Of a stretch of DNA of 64,000 bases, positions 17,069-27,609 are shown one piece after another. Location of the stretch: positions 1 to 64,000 of the forward strand of contig NZ_JACEOL010000036.1 in NCBI RefSeq assembly GCF_013868055.1, given 5' to 3'. The notes beneath the pieces were generated by a model that was given only the letters and a program-made list of their open reading frames with translations, ran no database searches and was not told where the DNA came from. The position numbers and the translations under genes were made by a program. The stretch comes from Thermoactinomyces mirandus. GTDB taxonomy: Bacteria; Bacillota; Bacilli; Thermoactinomycetales; Thermoactinomycetaceae. The first letter of the stretch is position 1. Each line of letters starts with the position of its first letter.

Positions 17069-17406
17069 TGTTTTTCCCCCTAAAGAAAAATTGGCTGTAA
17101 TCAACCCCATTTTTTCTATTGTGATCATTGAAAATTTTTCTTGAAAATTTGTACATTATCCATAATTATATAATTATTGTGCTTAAAAATAATAATACAT
17201 TTCGACTGATCGCAAAAAAAGCAGACCTGTCCCTTACTACCAAGGATGGATCACAAAGTTCCCATCCAGAAAGTTCCAATTCAAATCTGGTGAAGGTTTT
17301 GCAAACTGTGATATTTGTCACACTTGCAGGGGGGAGCTTGGGTTACGATGAGAAAAGATCCCTCATCAGGGAAAATGGAGGTTGATTGGAGAATGGGGAT
17401 GTTACG
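17069..17406. other. Intergenic region with no recognised gene
   Basis: About 340 bp between divergent genes. It must carry both promoters. Several short frames are open, but none has a good start or family match. No strong hairpin was noticed. Confidence 0.5.
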
Positions 17407-18144
17407 ATGAAACCGATTCTCCCGCGGGAACATGGCGGCTGGGCAATGGTGTCTGTTCCCTTTTTTCTCGGCATGGCCGTGGAAGGTCCAACATGGCTGC
17501 ATCTTCCGCTGTTCATCAGCTGGATGCTGTTTTATCTGGCGGCCTATCTTTTCCGGCTGGCATTGATGCGGCGGAAAGGGCGCCGGAACTATGTGCGCTG
17601 GTCACTGTCCTACTGTGGGCTGGGAATTGTTTTTCTGCTGCCTCCGCTCATTGTCCGGCCATCGCTCCTGTGGGCCGGTCCTGTACTGGCCGGGCTGCTG
17701 GCTGTCAACGGATGGTATGCCTACCGGCGTGACGAACGATCCTTCATCAACGATATTGTTGCCATTCTCGCCTTTTCGGTTGGCGGTGCAGCCTCCTGTT
17801 TGGTGGGGAAAGGTCAATTGGATGATGCTGCTTTGTGGGTCGCGGTCTCATGTGTCTTATACTTTACGGGAAGCGTCTTTTTTGTGAAATCGGTGTTCCG
17901 GGAACGAAAAAACGCAAACTGGCAGAAGGCTTCCAAAGGCTATCACATCCTGCTCGTGGTTATTCTTGCCTTCCGGGAGCCGCTTTTCGTGCTTCCCTAC
18001 GCCTTTTCAGCGGTAAGAACCTTCGTATGGGGAGGCAAACCGCTATCTCCGATCAAGGTGGGAATTATTGAAATTATTGGCTCAGTGCTTTTTCTCATTC
18101 TGTCGATCCTTGTCTTTTCCGTCACGCGACCGTCCTTAATTTAA
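17407..18144 (+). CDS. YwiC-like integral membrane protein
   Basis: A 245-residue membrane protein of the YwiC-like family. The start MKPILPREHGGWAM matches the conserved N-terminal PxxHGxWAM motif, and about seven to eight hydrophobic segments follow, with basic loops such as RRKGRRN and RDERSF. The ATG at 17407 has GGGG 8 nt upstream; an in-frame TTG seven codons earlier is too close to its GGAGG. Function is unknown in the family. It is followed by transposon debris. Confidence 0.82.
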   Translation: MKPILPREHGGWAMVSVPFFLGMAVEGPTWLHLPLFISWMLFYLAAYLFRLALMRRKGRRNYVRWSLSYCGLGIVFLLPPLIVRPSLLWAGPVLAGLLAVNGWYAYRRDERSFINDIVAILAFSVGGAASCLVGKGQLDDAALWVAVSCVLYFTGSVFFVKSVFRERKNANWQKASKGYHILLVVILAFREPLFVLPYAFSAVRTFVWGGKPLSPIKVGIIEIIGSVLFLILSILVFSVTRPSLI

Positions 18145-18229
18145 AGGTCCCTTGTAATCATGATATTATTCCCTTTAAGTAGACAGAAAAAAGCAAGTCC
18201 CTTACTGTTAACTTGGAGGGGTTTTTTCT

Positions 18230-18313
18230 ATGGGAAAACTGCGTACGACCTATTCCAAAGAAATTAAAGAAAAAGCTGTTCGTCTTTATTTTGAAAAGGG
18301 AATGGGAAGCTAA
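18230..18313 (+). mobile_element. IS3-family transposase remnant (OrfA N-terminus)
   Basis: A 27-codon ORF, MGKLRTTYSKEIKEKAVRLY..., matches the N-terminal helix-turn-helix of an IS3/IS150-type OrfA and stops abruptly. TTGGAGGGG lies upstream of its ATG. Nothing of the remaining transposase is recognisable downstream, so this is only the left end of an element that has been deleted. Confidence 0.7.
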
Positions 18314-18420
18314 CTTGACAGGGATAAGACCAATCATCGGGAAGGAATGAGGAGCCTCTCCTCTAACTGGCATGATTCGTGGCGGAACAAAACAGCATCA
18401 CTTCCCGCCTTGCGTTTTCC

Positions 18421-18702
18421 TTATGCCTGGAAGATAAAACCGATATTACGTCTGCGAAAGACTGACAATTCCTTTTCCTTCATTATGAAAATATCCTTGC
18501 CGTCTAAAAAAACCTTTCCTGATGTCGGTGTATCCAATGCGCCCAACAAATGGAGGAGCGTGCTTTTTCCGGATCCTGACGGTCCCACGATCGCCACAAA
18601 TTGGCCTTTTGCAACAGAAAAAGACACATTCTTTACAGCTTCTACCTTGATTTCACCTTTTCCATAAGTTTTGCACAGGTTTTTCGTGGTTAATATATCC
18701 AC
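18421..18702 (-). pseudogene. Truncated ABC ATPase of a MacB/BceA-type exporter
   Basis: The first 93 codons of an ABC ATPase: Walker A GPSGSGKSTLLHLLGALD is intact, and the reading frame stops right after the Q-loop start GFIFQ. Signature, Walker B and the partner permease gene are missing, and the break faces the IS3 remnant. The sequence type (DxPTSGKVFLDGKDI) is that of antimicrobial-peptide exporters usually paired with a two-component system, whose remains lie next door. Confidence 0.85.
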
Positions 18703-18777
18703 AGTAACGCCCTCTCTTTTCTCTCTTATTTGAAAGAGATGATACCACGCCCACCTTACTCTCAGGTGAATGGAAGC

Positions 18778-19983
18778 TTACAGATTTGAAAGCTTTGGAA
18801 AAAACAGATGAAAGGCTGTTCCCTCTCCTAATTTACTCTCAACGATGATCAACCCACCATGTTTTTCAACGATGGCTTTGGAGAGAGTAAGCCCAATCCC
18901 GATTCCATGTTTATCCTTTGAATAACGGCTTCTGTAAAACCTCTTAAAAATATGATGGATATCCTCAGGATGGATTCCCGTTCCAGTGTCTTTAATCGTG
19001 ATTTCCGTGGTAACAGGAGTTGCCTCACATTGTAGATCAATACGATCTCCCGAATTCGTATGATCCAAAGCATTTTTGATAATATTGCTAACTGCTTCCA
19101 ATAGCCATTCTTCATCAAAAGCTAAAACAAGGCGATCATCACAATCCAAAGTAATCATTTTGCCTTCCAGTTCAGCGCAAGTACTAAATCTTCCAATGAC
19201 TTCTTCGAGGAACTTCTTTAAAATGTGAGTGTTTTTCTCCAGTTCAATCGCCCCGGCATCCAGTCTTGCCAGCTTTAGTAAGTTTTGTATCAAGTTTTCA
19301 ATCCGCTTCAGTTCACGTTCACTTTTTAAGATAAAGTCATCAACCACCTCATTTCCCGTTTTTTCATCCTGCATAATCTCATTGTACATCTGCAATGCGG
19401 CAAGGGGTGTTTTCAATTGGTGGGATATATCTGAAATCGTATCTTTTAAAAACTCTTTGCTCCGCTTTTCTTTTATGATATGAGAAGTTAATGAGGTTGC
19501 CATCTTATTCACGGAAGCAAACAGCTTCGATAAACTTCCTTCTCCAACATCTTCCAAACGCATATAAATATGCCCGTCCATAAAACTTGAAATATCCATA
19601 TTCACTTTTTGAAGCCGTTTGTTCTGCCGGACAGCAAACAACCATAATCCGCCCAGAATGGCTATAGAAAAAAGACCTGACAGCATCACAAATAATAACG
19701 CATATTTTTGATGAAAACGATCAACTTCAGGGATTAGGTTATTTTGGGTGCCAACGTGGTATGCTGCGACTTGCAGCAACTCTTGCCCGGCCTTTCGATC
19801 AGCAAGGATCTTTTCATGAATAAAAGCACGTGTTATCTGAAAGGAATCGACGCCGTTACGATCTAAATATCCCGCAACCGCGTAATCGTGTTCGATCATG
19901 TTTTGTTTATAGTCATCGGCAATCAATTTTACAAAAATTTGCCCGACCATCATAAATATAACAAGAACTGCTGCAATCATCAT
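18778..19983 (-). CDS. Sensor histidine kinase in a decayed locus
   Basis: A 401-residue kinase with two membrane segments (about 1-20 and 113-135), a HAMP-like linker, phosphoacceptor His in DISHQLKTPLAALQMY, N-box NIIKNALDHT, DTGTGI and the G-box KHGIGIGLTLSKAIV. The catalytic core is complete. The start is doubtful: there is no good ribosome site at 19983, and a better ATG just upstream leads in another frame (MNILAIEK, then stop), suggesting a damaged N-terminus. Its partner regulator and ABC exporter are truncated, so it is probably non-functional in its original role. Confidence 0.75.
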   Translation of the reverse strand: MMIAAVLVIFMMVGQIFVKLIADDYKQNMIEHDYAVAGYLDRNGVDSFQITRAFIHEKILADRKAGQELLQVAAYHVGTQNNLIPEVDRFHQKYALLFVMLSGLFSIAILGGLWLFAVRQNKRLQKVNMDISSFMDGHIYMRLEDVGEGSLSKLFASVNKMATSLTSHIIKEKRSKEFLKDTISDISHQLKTPLAALQMYNEIMQDEKTGNEVVDDFILKSERELKRIENLIQNLLKLARLDAGAIELEKNTHILKKFLEEVIGRFSTCAELEGKMITLDCDDRLVLAFDEEWLLEAVSNIIKNALDHTNSGDRIDLQCEATPVTTEITIKDTGTGIHPEDIHHIFKRFYRSRYSKDKHGIGIGLTLSKAIVEKHGGLIIVESKLGEGTAFHLFFPKLSNL

Positions 19984-20031
19984 AAATAGTCATTTCATTT
20001 CTCTATGGCAAGAATATTCATTGGCAGTCCC

Positions 20032-20341
20032 TCACTTCACCACATTCCATTTATAACCCAATCTCCGTACAAGTCAGCAAAAACTCCGGATTTTCAGCAT
20101 CGTCTTCCAATATGCTTCTTAAGCGGCGCACATATACAGACAGGGTATTGTCATTAATGAAGTTGCCACTGCCGTCCCAAAGCTTATCCAATATCACTTC
20201 TCTTTTCAACACCACATTGGGATTTCGCATAAACAGGCATAAAAGACGATACTCAGCAGTAGTCAGCTCAATCTCATGATGTTCTTTCCATACACGTCTC
20301 TCCAGCAGGTGGATGGTTATGCCATTTGACTGCAGCTCAGT
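20032..20341 (-). pseudogene. Response regulator, DNA-binding half only
   Basis: The winged-helix domain of an OmpR-type regulator is readable from LQSNGITIHLLERRVW through LTTAEYRLLCLFMRN and NDNTLSVYVRRLR, then a frameshift near 20070 moves the end (LVRRLGYKWNVVK, stop at 20032) out of frame. The whole receiver domain is gone; homology stops at about 20341, exactly where integrase sequence begins on the other strand. It was the partner of the adjoining kinase. Confidence 0.85.
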
Positions 20342-20343
20342 CT

Positions 20344-21069
20344 AGCATGGATAAAACTCAAATTACAAAGGGGGGAGGCGGGTTGTTGGCCCGATCTGTC
20401 CATCACCATCATCGCCTCTTACATGAAACACTTGAACACGCTGTTAAATGGCAAATGATCTTGCATAATCCTGTTAAAAGAGAACAAATTCATATACTGT
20501 TTCGAGCGGCAAAGGTATTATCACCCGATCTTCCTCGGTATCAAAATATAGGCATGCGCAGGGGAGAAATATTAGGACTGAGATGGCAAGATATCGACTT
20601 TCAATAACGAACTATCAGTATTCACCAGACATTGCAGCGCATCAAGGGCAAGGGTTTAGAATTTCGACACAACGAAAACGACGGTAATTGTCGATATATA
20701 ATCTTGATATGTTTAAAACAATTAAAACCCACCAAGCTAAAAATAAGCTCCTTGCTGGTTCACTTTATCAAGACTATGATTTAGTATTTGTAACCTCTAG
20801 TGGGAACCTATTAACCCAAATGGATTATCAAACAAGGAGTTTCACATCTATTTAAAGGATTAAGATCTCACGTTTTGTTTTAAGGATCTCCAGTACAATT
20901 ACGTAACATCACTCTTACAACAAGGGGAGCACCCTAAAGTTGTATTGTAATTTTGAACGTCTGGGTGTCATTCGACCATCGCTATTGCGATGGACATTTA
21001 TTCTCATGTAATGCCAAATATGCAAAAAAAGCCGCCGATAAACTCGACGTCTTCTTATTTGGAAGTTAG
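20344..21069 (+). pseudogene. Dead tyrosine-recombinase integrase
   Basis: Fragments of a phage-type integrase are spread over several frames: LLARSVHHHHRLLHETLEHAVKW (core-binding), GMRRGEILGLRWQDIDF (catalytic Arg region), LLAGSLYQDYDLVFVTSSG, LLQQGEHPKVV and AIAMDIYSHVMPN (catalytic Tyr region), ending DKLDVFLFGS at 21069. Stops and frameshifts break it, and the HxxR box is corrupted. It ends 76 bp from tRNA-Ser, the normal place for an integrase of a tRNA-inserted element. The N-terminal arm-binding domain is missing at the junction with the response-regulator fragment. Confidence 0.85.
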
Positions 21070-21144
21070 TATGCCCAATAGAAGTTCGGGGTTTTTGATA
21101 TCACTTTTGCCGGGTGCAAAAACTCCGAAAACCCTTGATTTTAT

Positions 21145-21234
<90 letters not shown>

Positions 21235-21298
21235 ATGATTAATATGCAAGTTACAAAACTACATTATACAGATTTTCTGGCCAATGTCAACCTTTCAA

Positions 21299-21326
21299 AC
21301 AAAAGAATACCCTGCAAAAAGCAGGG
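21299..21326 (-). terminator. Terminator of serS
   Basis: CCCTGC and GCAGGG pair around five bases, with TATTCTTTTG following on the minus strand, 8 bp after the serS stop. Confidence 0.65.
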
Positions 21327-21333
21327 ATTCCTA

Positions 21334-22611
21334 TTATTTGATGGTATCGATTCCTCCCATATAGGGTTGCAACACTTTGGGAATCCGAACCGTTCCATCA
21401 TCCCGCTGATGGTTTTCCAGGATCGCCGCAACGGTGCGTCCGACGGCAAGCCCTGATCCATTAAGCGTATGCACAAACTCCGGTTTGCTGTCAGGAGTTG
21501 GACGGAAACGAATTTGTGCACGGCGCGCCTGGAAGTCTTCGCAATTGCTGCAGGAGGAAATCTCCCGGTAAGTCTGGTTGCTGGGCATCCATACTTCCAG
21601 GTCATACGTTTTGGCTGCAGAAAAACCAAGATCCCCTGTGCAAAGGGCAACGACCTGATAGGGAAGTTCCAACAGCTGCAATACCTTTTCGGCGTTTATG
21701 ACCATTTTTTCCAGTTCTTCGTAAGAAGTTTCCGGATGGACGATTTTCAGCATTTCCACCTTGTTAAACTGATGCAGACGAATCAGGCCGCGGGTATCCC
21801 GTCCGGCCGATCCGGCTTCCGAACGGAAACAGCTGCTGTACGCCGTGTAGTATTTAGGAAGATCATCGGCCGACAGAATCTCTCCGGCATGATAATTGGT
21901 CACAGGCACCTCGGAAGTAGGAATCAGGAAATAGTCCAGGTTATCCGCCAGTTTGAAAGCATCTTCCTCAAATTTCGGCAACTGGCCTGTCCCTGTCATC
22001 GATTGCCGGTTGACGATATAAGGCGGGATCATTTCTGTATATCCATGTTCATTTACATGCAGATCCAGCATAAAGCTGATCAGGGCCCGTTCCAGACGCG
22101 CACCCAATCCTTTGTAAAAGACAAACCGGGAACCTGTCACTTTAGCAGCACGGTCAAAGTCAAGCAAATCGAGTTCCTCGGCCAGTTCCCAGTGCGGTTT
22201 TATTTCAAAAGAAGGCTGCGGGACTTCTCCCCATTTCCTGACCACCACATTTTCCTCTTCAGAAGATCCAATGGGTACGCTTTCATGAGGGATATTGGGA
22301 AAAGTTAGCAAAGTCTGTTTCATTTCTTCGTCACACTGGCGCAATTCTTCATCCAGCCGCTTGATTTCCTCTCCGACTTTCCTCATTTCCAGAATCTTTT
22401 CTTCCGCATCTTCCTTATTCTTTATCATTTGTGCGATTTCCCTGGATACCATGTTACGCCTGTTCTTCAAATGCTCCGTCTCCTGAATCAATGTACGGCG
22501 GCGCTGGTCCAGGTCGTCAAAAACGCTGAGTCCATCCAGGGCATCGTGCCGTGTCGACAATCTCTGCCTGACTTCATCCATTTGTGTACGAAGTTTTTTG
22601 ATATCTAACAA
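21334..22611 (-). CDS. serS: Seryl-tRNA synthetase
   Basis: A 425-residue class II synthetase charging tRNA-Ser with serine. The N-terminal coiled-coil arm (about 1-110) precedes the catalytic domain with motif 2 [15 protein letters not shown] and motif 3 [16 protein letters not shown]. The start is a TTG at 22611 ([10 protein letters not shown]) with AGGAGG about 9 nt upstream; the frame is open further upstream only because it runs into the T-box leader. Expression should respond to uncharged tRNA-Ser through that leader. Confidence 0.95.
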   Translation of the reverse strand: MLDIKKLRTQMDEVRQRLSTRHDALDGLSVFDDLDQRRRTLIQETEHLKNRRNMVSREIAQMIKNKEDAEEKILEMRKVGEEIKRLDEELRQCDEEMKQTLLTFPNIPHESVPIGSSEEENVVVRKWGEVPQPSFEIKPHWELAEELDLLDFDRAAKVTGSRFVFYKGLGARLERALISFMLDLHVNEHGYTEMIPPYIVNRQSMTGTGQLPKFEEDAFKLADNLDYFLIPTSEVPVTNYHAGEILSADDLPKYYTAYSSCFRSEAGSAGRDTRGLIRLHQFNKVEMLKIVHPETSYEELEKMVINAEKVLQLLELPYQVVALCTGDLGFSAAKTYDLEVWMPSNQTYREISSCSNCEDFQARRAQIRFRPTPDSKPEFVHTLNGSGLAVGRTVAAILENHQRDDGTVRIPKVLQPYMGGIDTIK

Positions 22612-22630
22612 TGCAATCACACCTCCTGAA

Positions 22631-22905
22631 AAAAATAAAACCTTCCTCCCACTAAAGGGACGGAAGGTTCCGCGTTGCCACCCTTGTTGACCCGTAGACA
22701 AGTCCACAGATCCACTCTGACGAGATAACGGCTCGTTTACCGAAAGGACACTTATGCGGATCATTTCGCCTTCGTGTTCCGCTCCAAGGGGGATTCACTG
22801 ATAATTTCGGGCGATTCACACCAGCCATCGCCTCTCTGCAACAAAATTACCAGCTACTTGCCTTTTCCTCGCGTTTGCCATTTCAAATTTATTACTTATT
22901 ATATC
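22631..22905 (-). promoter_or_regulatory. T-box leader riboswitch of serS
   Basis: On the minus strand the leader contains the T-box AAGGGTGGCAACGCGG (22685-22670), which pairs with the tRNA acceptor end. An intrinsic terminator AACCTTCC...GGAAGGTT plus T-run (22670-22631) follows directly. Upstream is a stem I region with a GGTGTGAATCGCC-like apical part and GGAGC. A TCC at about 22760 could be the serine specifier, but I could not fold stem I well enough to be sure. Confidence 0.85.
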
Positions 22906-22961
22906 CGATTGTTCGGCTTTTGTAACCATCAAATGGAATTGTCAAAGAATTGATTTGATTT

Positions 22962-23549
22962 TTACCTCACACTGACAGCAAGCGATTGACGAACCAGTTC
23001 AACAAAATAGGCATGGAAGCGGATATCCTCTGTCAACTCCGGATGGAAGGCAACTCCCAGTAAAGTACCTTGCTGGGCAGCGACGATTTTCCCGTCTACT
23101 TCTGCAAGAACATCTACTCCCTCGCCTGCTTTCTCAATGTAAGGAGCACGGATAAAGACTGCCTGGAAATCGTCAGCTACCTTTTTCACCGGAATTTCCA
23201 CTTCAAAGCTTTCCCGCTGCCGTCCAAAAGCGTTTCTTTTCACAGAAACATCCATCAATCCCAAATGGGCGTCTTCCTGTCCATCGATCTGTTTGGCAAT
23301 CATAATCAATCCTGCACAAGTGCCGAAAACGGGTTTTCCCGCCCGATGCATTTCAAGGACAGGTTCCGTTAACTGATACTCCCGCATCAGTTTGCTGATG
23401 GTTGTTGATTCTCCACCCGGGATCACCAGACCATCAAGGTCCGCGAATTCTTTTGCGTGTTTCACGGTCACTGCCGTCGCCCCTGCCGCTTCCAACTGGC
23501 GAACGTGCTCACGGACCGCTCCCTGTAAAGCCAAAACACCAATCTTCAT
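22962..23549 (-). CDS. pdxT: Pyridoxal 5'-phosphate synthase glutaminase subunit PdxT
   Basis: A 195-residue glutaminase that feeds ammonia to PdxS for vitamin B6 synthesis. The nucleophile Cys is in FGTCAGLIM, the His-Glu pair in AFHPELTED, and the oxyanion loop in VIPGGESTT. The start is the ATG at 23549 (MKIGVLALQG), with GGGAGG 10 nt upstream; an in-frame TTG further up precedes that site. It is 20 bp downstream of pdxS in one operon. Confidence 0.95.
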   Translation of the reverse strand: MKIGVLALQGAVREHVRQLEAAGATAVTVKHAKEFADLDGLVIPGGESTTISKLMREYQLTEPVLEMHRAGKPVFGTCAGLIMIAKQIDGQEDAHLGLMDVSVKRNAFGRQRESFEVEIPVKKVADDFQAVFIRAPYIEKAGEGVDVLAEVDGKIVAAQQGTLLGVAFHPELTEDIRFHAYFVELVRQSLAVSVR

Positions 23550-23569
23550 CGCCTTCGTTCCTCCCAATC

Positions 23570-24463
23570 CTACCAGCCGCGTTCCTGCATCCGGTCTTCG
23601 GCACGAAGTTTGGAAATTTCAATTCCGGGCATTGCCGTCCCCAGATTTTTCGATACTTCCGCAATTAAGGCAAAGTCTTCATAGTGTATGGTGGCTTGTA
23701 CAATGGCACGTGCAAATTTTTCCGGGTTTTCCGATTTGAAGATTCCGGAACCAACAAATACCCCATCAGAACCCAAATGCATCATCAATGCAGCATCGGC
23801 CGGAGTCGCCACTCCGCCAGCGGCAAAATTTACCACAGGCAATTTACCCGTTTCATGCACTTGAAGCAACAACTCATACGGAGCGCCAAGTTTTTTGGCT
23901 TCTGCCATCAATTCATCACGGGACATGCTTTTTACCTGATTGATTTGGGCTTGCATCTTCCGCATATGGCGAACCGCTTCGACAATGTTTCCGGTGCCGG
24001 GTTCCCCTTTGGTCCGAATCATGGATGCTCCCTCACCAATGCGACGCAAGGCTTCTCCCAAATCCCGTGCCCCGCAGACGAAAGGAACGGTAAACCGGGA
24101 TTTGTCGATGTGGAACATATCATCTGCCGGGGTCAAGACCTCGCTCTCGTCAATATAATCCACACCCATTGATTCCAGCAAACGTGCTTCTACAAAGTGA
24201 CCAATCCGTGCTTTTGCCATTACCGGAATCGATACAGCATTCATTACTTCTTCAATCACACGAGGATCTGCCATGCGGGCAACGCCACCAGCCGCACGAA
24301 TATCAGACGGAACCCGCTCCAGTGCCATAACCGCCACTGCACCGGCCTGTTCCGCAATTTTTGCCTGTTCGGCATTCACTACATCCATGATGACGCCGCC
24401 TTTTTGCATTTCGGCCATCCCGCGTTTTACACGATCCGTTCCTGTTTTACGTGCTTCACTCAT
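23570..24463 (-). CDS. pdxS: Pyridoxal 5'-phosphate synthase lyase subunit PdxS
   Basis: A 297-residue TIM-barrel enzyme that builds PLP from ribose 5-phosphate, glyceraldehyde 3-phosphate and ammonia. Schiff-base lysines are visible in [11 protein letters not shown] and [12 protein letters not shown], and the phosphate site in [13 protein letters not shown]. The length is standard. The ATG has GAGGGGG upstream. It is the first gene of the pdxST operon, placed after dacA and guaB in the order found in Bacillus. Confidence 0.97.
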   Translation of the reverse strand: MSEARKTGTDRVKRGMAEMQKGGVIMDVVNAEQAKIAEQAGAVAVMALERVPSDIRAAGGVARMADPRVIEEVMNAVSIPVMAKARIGHFVEARLLESMGVDYIDESEVLTPADDMFHIDKSRFTVPFVCGARDLGEALRRIGEGASMIRTKGEPGTGNIVEAVRHMRKMQAQINQVKSMSRDELMAEAKKLGAPYELLLQVHETGKLPVVNFAAGGVATPADAALMMHLGSDGVFVGSGIFKSENPEKFARAIVQATIHYEDFALIAEVSKNLGTAMPGIEISKLRAEDRMQERGW

Positions 24464-24593
24464 CCTGCTTCCCCCTCGATGAATTGGATGTTATTTAATG
24501 ATTGTGAAGATGGAAGGTGTTTCATATTGGAGATTGTTAATTCCGTAAAATCCTCCCCCCAATATTATAATTAAATGTGTCTAAAAAATAAAA

Positions 24594-25841
24594 TTAATCA
24601 AACCAACTGCTTATCTCATCACCCACAGATCGGAAAAAGAGTCGAACCCAACTTCCTTCCTCGATTGATTGAGCTGTTACCACTTTTACCGGTTGGAATC
24701 CTTCCACTTTCACTCCATCATAAAACAGGAACGCTTTTCCGACAACTGTTCCTTTTGAGAGAGGGGCCCGCAAATTGGAGTCAAATTCCACTTTGACAGC
24801 ATATTTACTCTGTTCACCCCGGGGAATGGGAACAATTACCGGTTTGCTTGCAACAACCGGAACACTTCGCTCAACGCCGTTGGGAAGCGGCAAATTTTCC
24901 TGCCCCGGGATCTTTCCACCTTTTGCCGTCAGCGTAAACGGTACAAATTCCCCGTACCCGTAATCCAGCAGTTTTTTTGTTTCCGAAAACCGTTTGTCAT
25001 CGTTTTTTGTTCCCATCACGACGGAGACCAAGCGGAATCCCTGGCGGTTGGCAGTACCGGTAAAACAGTATCCCGCAGAGTTGGTATGTCCCGTTTTCAT
25101 TCCGTCTATCCCCGGGTATTCATGGTTAAAGCCTGGCAGCATCCGGTTCCAGTTATTTACCTGTTGTTCCCGCGCGGTTCCCTGCCGGAAGGTATATTTG
25201 GGGATAGAGGTTGTTTCCAGCACTTCCGGATAGGTTTGGATCAAGTGAGACGTCAGGACAGCCGTGTCATGCGCTGACATCACATGTTTACCCGGGACTG
25301 CAGGCGGATCAGCATACAGGTGAAGATCCAGCCCTGTCGCTGTGCGGTAATGGGTATTTTCAAGTCCCAGTTCCCTTGCCTTTTCATTCATCAGCTGTAC
25401 AAAATTTTCTTCCGTTCCGGCGACATGTTCAGCCAATGCCACGGTGGCGTCATTGGCCGAGTAAACCAGCATCGCCCTAAATAACTCCCTGACGGTTATC
25501 TTTTCTCCGGCAACCAGGAAAATTTGCGCCTCGTCCACACGCTGGGCCCGTTCACTGACGGTAACGTTATCATTCCAGTTCAATTTTCCATTATGTATGT
25601 GATCTAAAACAACTAAAGCAGACATCATTTTGGTCATACTGGCAGGAGGAAAAGACTGGTCTGCATTTTTCTTTGCCAATACCACTCCCGACTGTAAATC
25701 CATCAAAAAATAGGATCGCGCCTCAACATCCGGCAATCTGTTTTTTTCGGCCGATGCAGATAAAGGCATAAGCAGTGAAACAGACAGACACACACAAACG
25801 ACTGCAAGCATTACTTTTCGAAAGCTGAAATGGTTCATCAT
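24594..25841 (-). CDS. dacA: D-alanyl-D-alanine carboxypeptidase (PBP5/DacA)
   Basis: A 415-residue low-molecular-weight penicillin-binding protein that trims the terminal D-Ala of peptidoglycan stem peptides. A signal peptide (about 1-30) is followed by the active-site triads SMTK (in PPASMTKMM), SAN (in VYSANDATV) and KTG (in GMKTGHTN), then the PBP5 C-terminal domain and an amphipathic anchor (WVRLFFRSVGDEISSWF). The start is set at the ATG at 25841 with AAGGA 9 nt upstream; an ATG three codons earlier is too close. Confidence 0.94.
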   Translation of the reverse strand: MMNHFSFRKVMLAVVCVCLSVSLLMPLSASAEKNRLPDVEARSYFLMDLQSGVVLAKKNADQSFPPASMTKMMSALVVLDHIHNGKLNWNDNVTVSERAQRVDEAQIFLVAGEKITVRELFRAMLVYSANDATVALAEHVAGTEENFVQLMNEKARELGLENTHYRTATGLDLHLYADPPAVPGKHVMSAHDTAVLTSHLIQTYPEVLETTSIPKYTFRQGTAREQQVNNWNRMLPGFNHEYPGIDGMKTGHTNSAGYCFTGTANRQGFRLVSVVMGTKNDDKRFSETKKLLDYGYGEFVPFTLTAKGGKIPGQENLPLPNGVERSVPVVASKPVIVPIPRGEQSKYAVKVEFDSNLRAPLSKGTVVGKAFLFYDGVKVEGFQPVKVVTAQSIEEGSWVRLFFRSVGDEISSWFD

Positions 25842-25921
25842 ACGTTTCATTCCTTATCAAAAAATTGCCGATATATGATTATTCGTAATGAAGGGAAGAA
25901 CAAAATCATTTTACATAAAGA

Positions 25922-25970
25922 GATAAAAAAAAGAAATGAACAAGCGAAGAAAATTCTTCCTTGTTCATTT
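25922..25970 (-). terminator. Terminator of guaB
   Basis: AAATGAACAAG (25934-25944) and CTTGTTCATTT (25960-25970) pair perfectly, followed on the minus strand by CTTTTTTTTATC, just after the guaB stop. Confidence 0.85.
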
Positions 25971-25994
25971 GAAGAAATCGGTGTTTTATGCTTG

Positions 25995-27503
<1,509 letters not shown>

Positions 27504-27557
27504 TCACTGTCAAGATTTGATTTTCCATCCCGTCATCTGTCCACAGCGACCCACAAG

Positions 27558-27602
27558 TTATCCACAGAATTCTGTGAATAACTCCGTAAAACCTGTGGAT
27601 AA
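27558..27602. promoter_or_regulatory. DnaA-box cluster upstream of guaB
   Basis: TTATCCACA (27558-27566), inverted TGTGAATAA (27573-27581) and inverted TGTGGATAA (27594-27602) lie within 45 bp between guaB and the hydrolase gene. Two boxes are perfect consensus. Position fits control of guaB transcription or DnaA titration; both are inferences. Confidence 0.7.
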
Positions 27603-27609
27603 GTATAAA

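Noticed and set aside
22612..22764. An N-terminal extension of serS by about 50 codons
   Set aside because: It is the T-box and terminator leader read as protein; the TTG at 22611 with AGGAGG is the real start.
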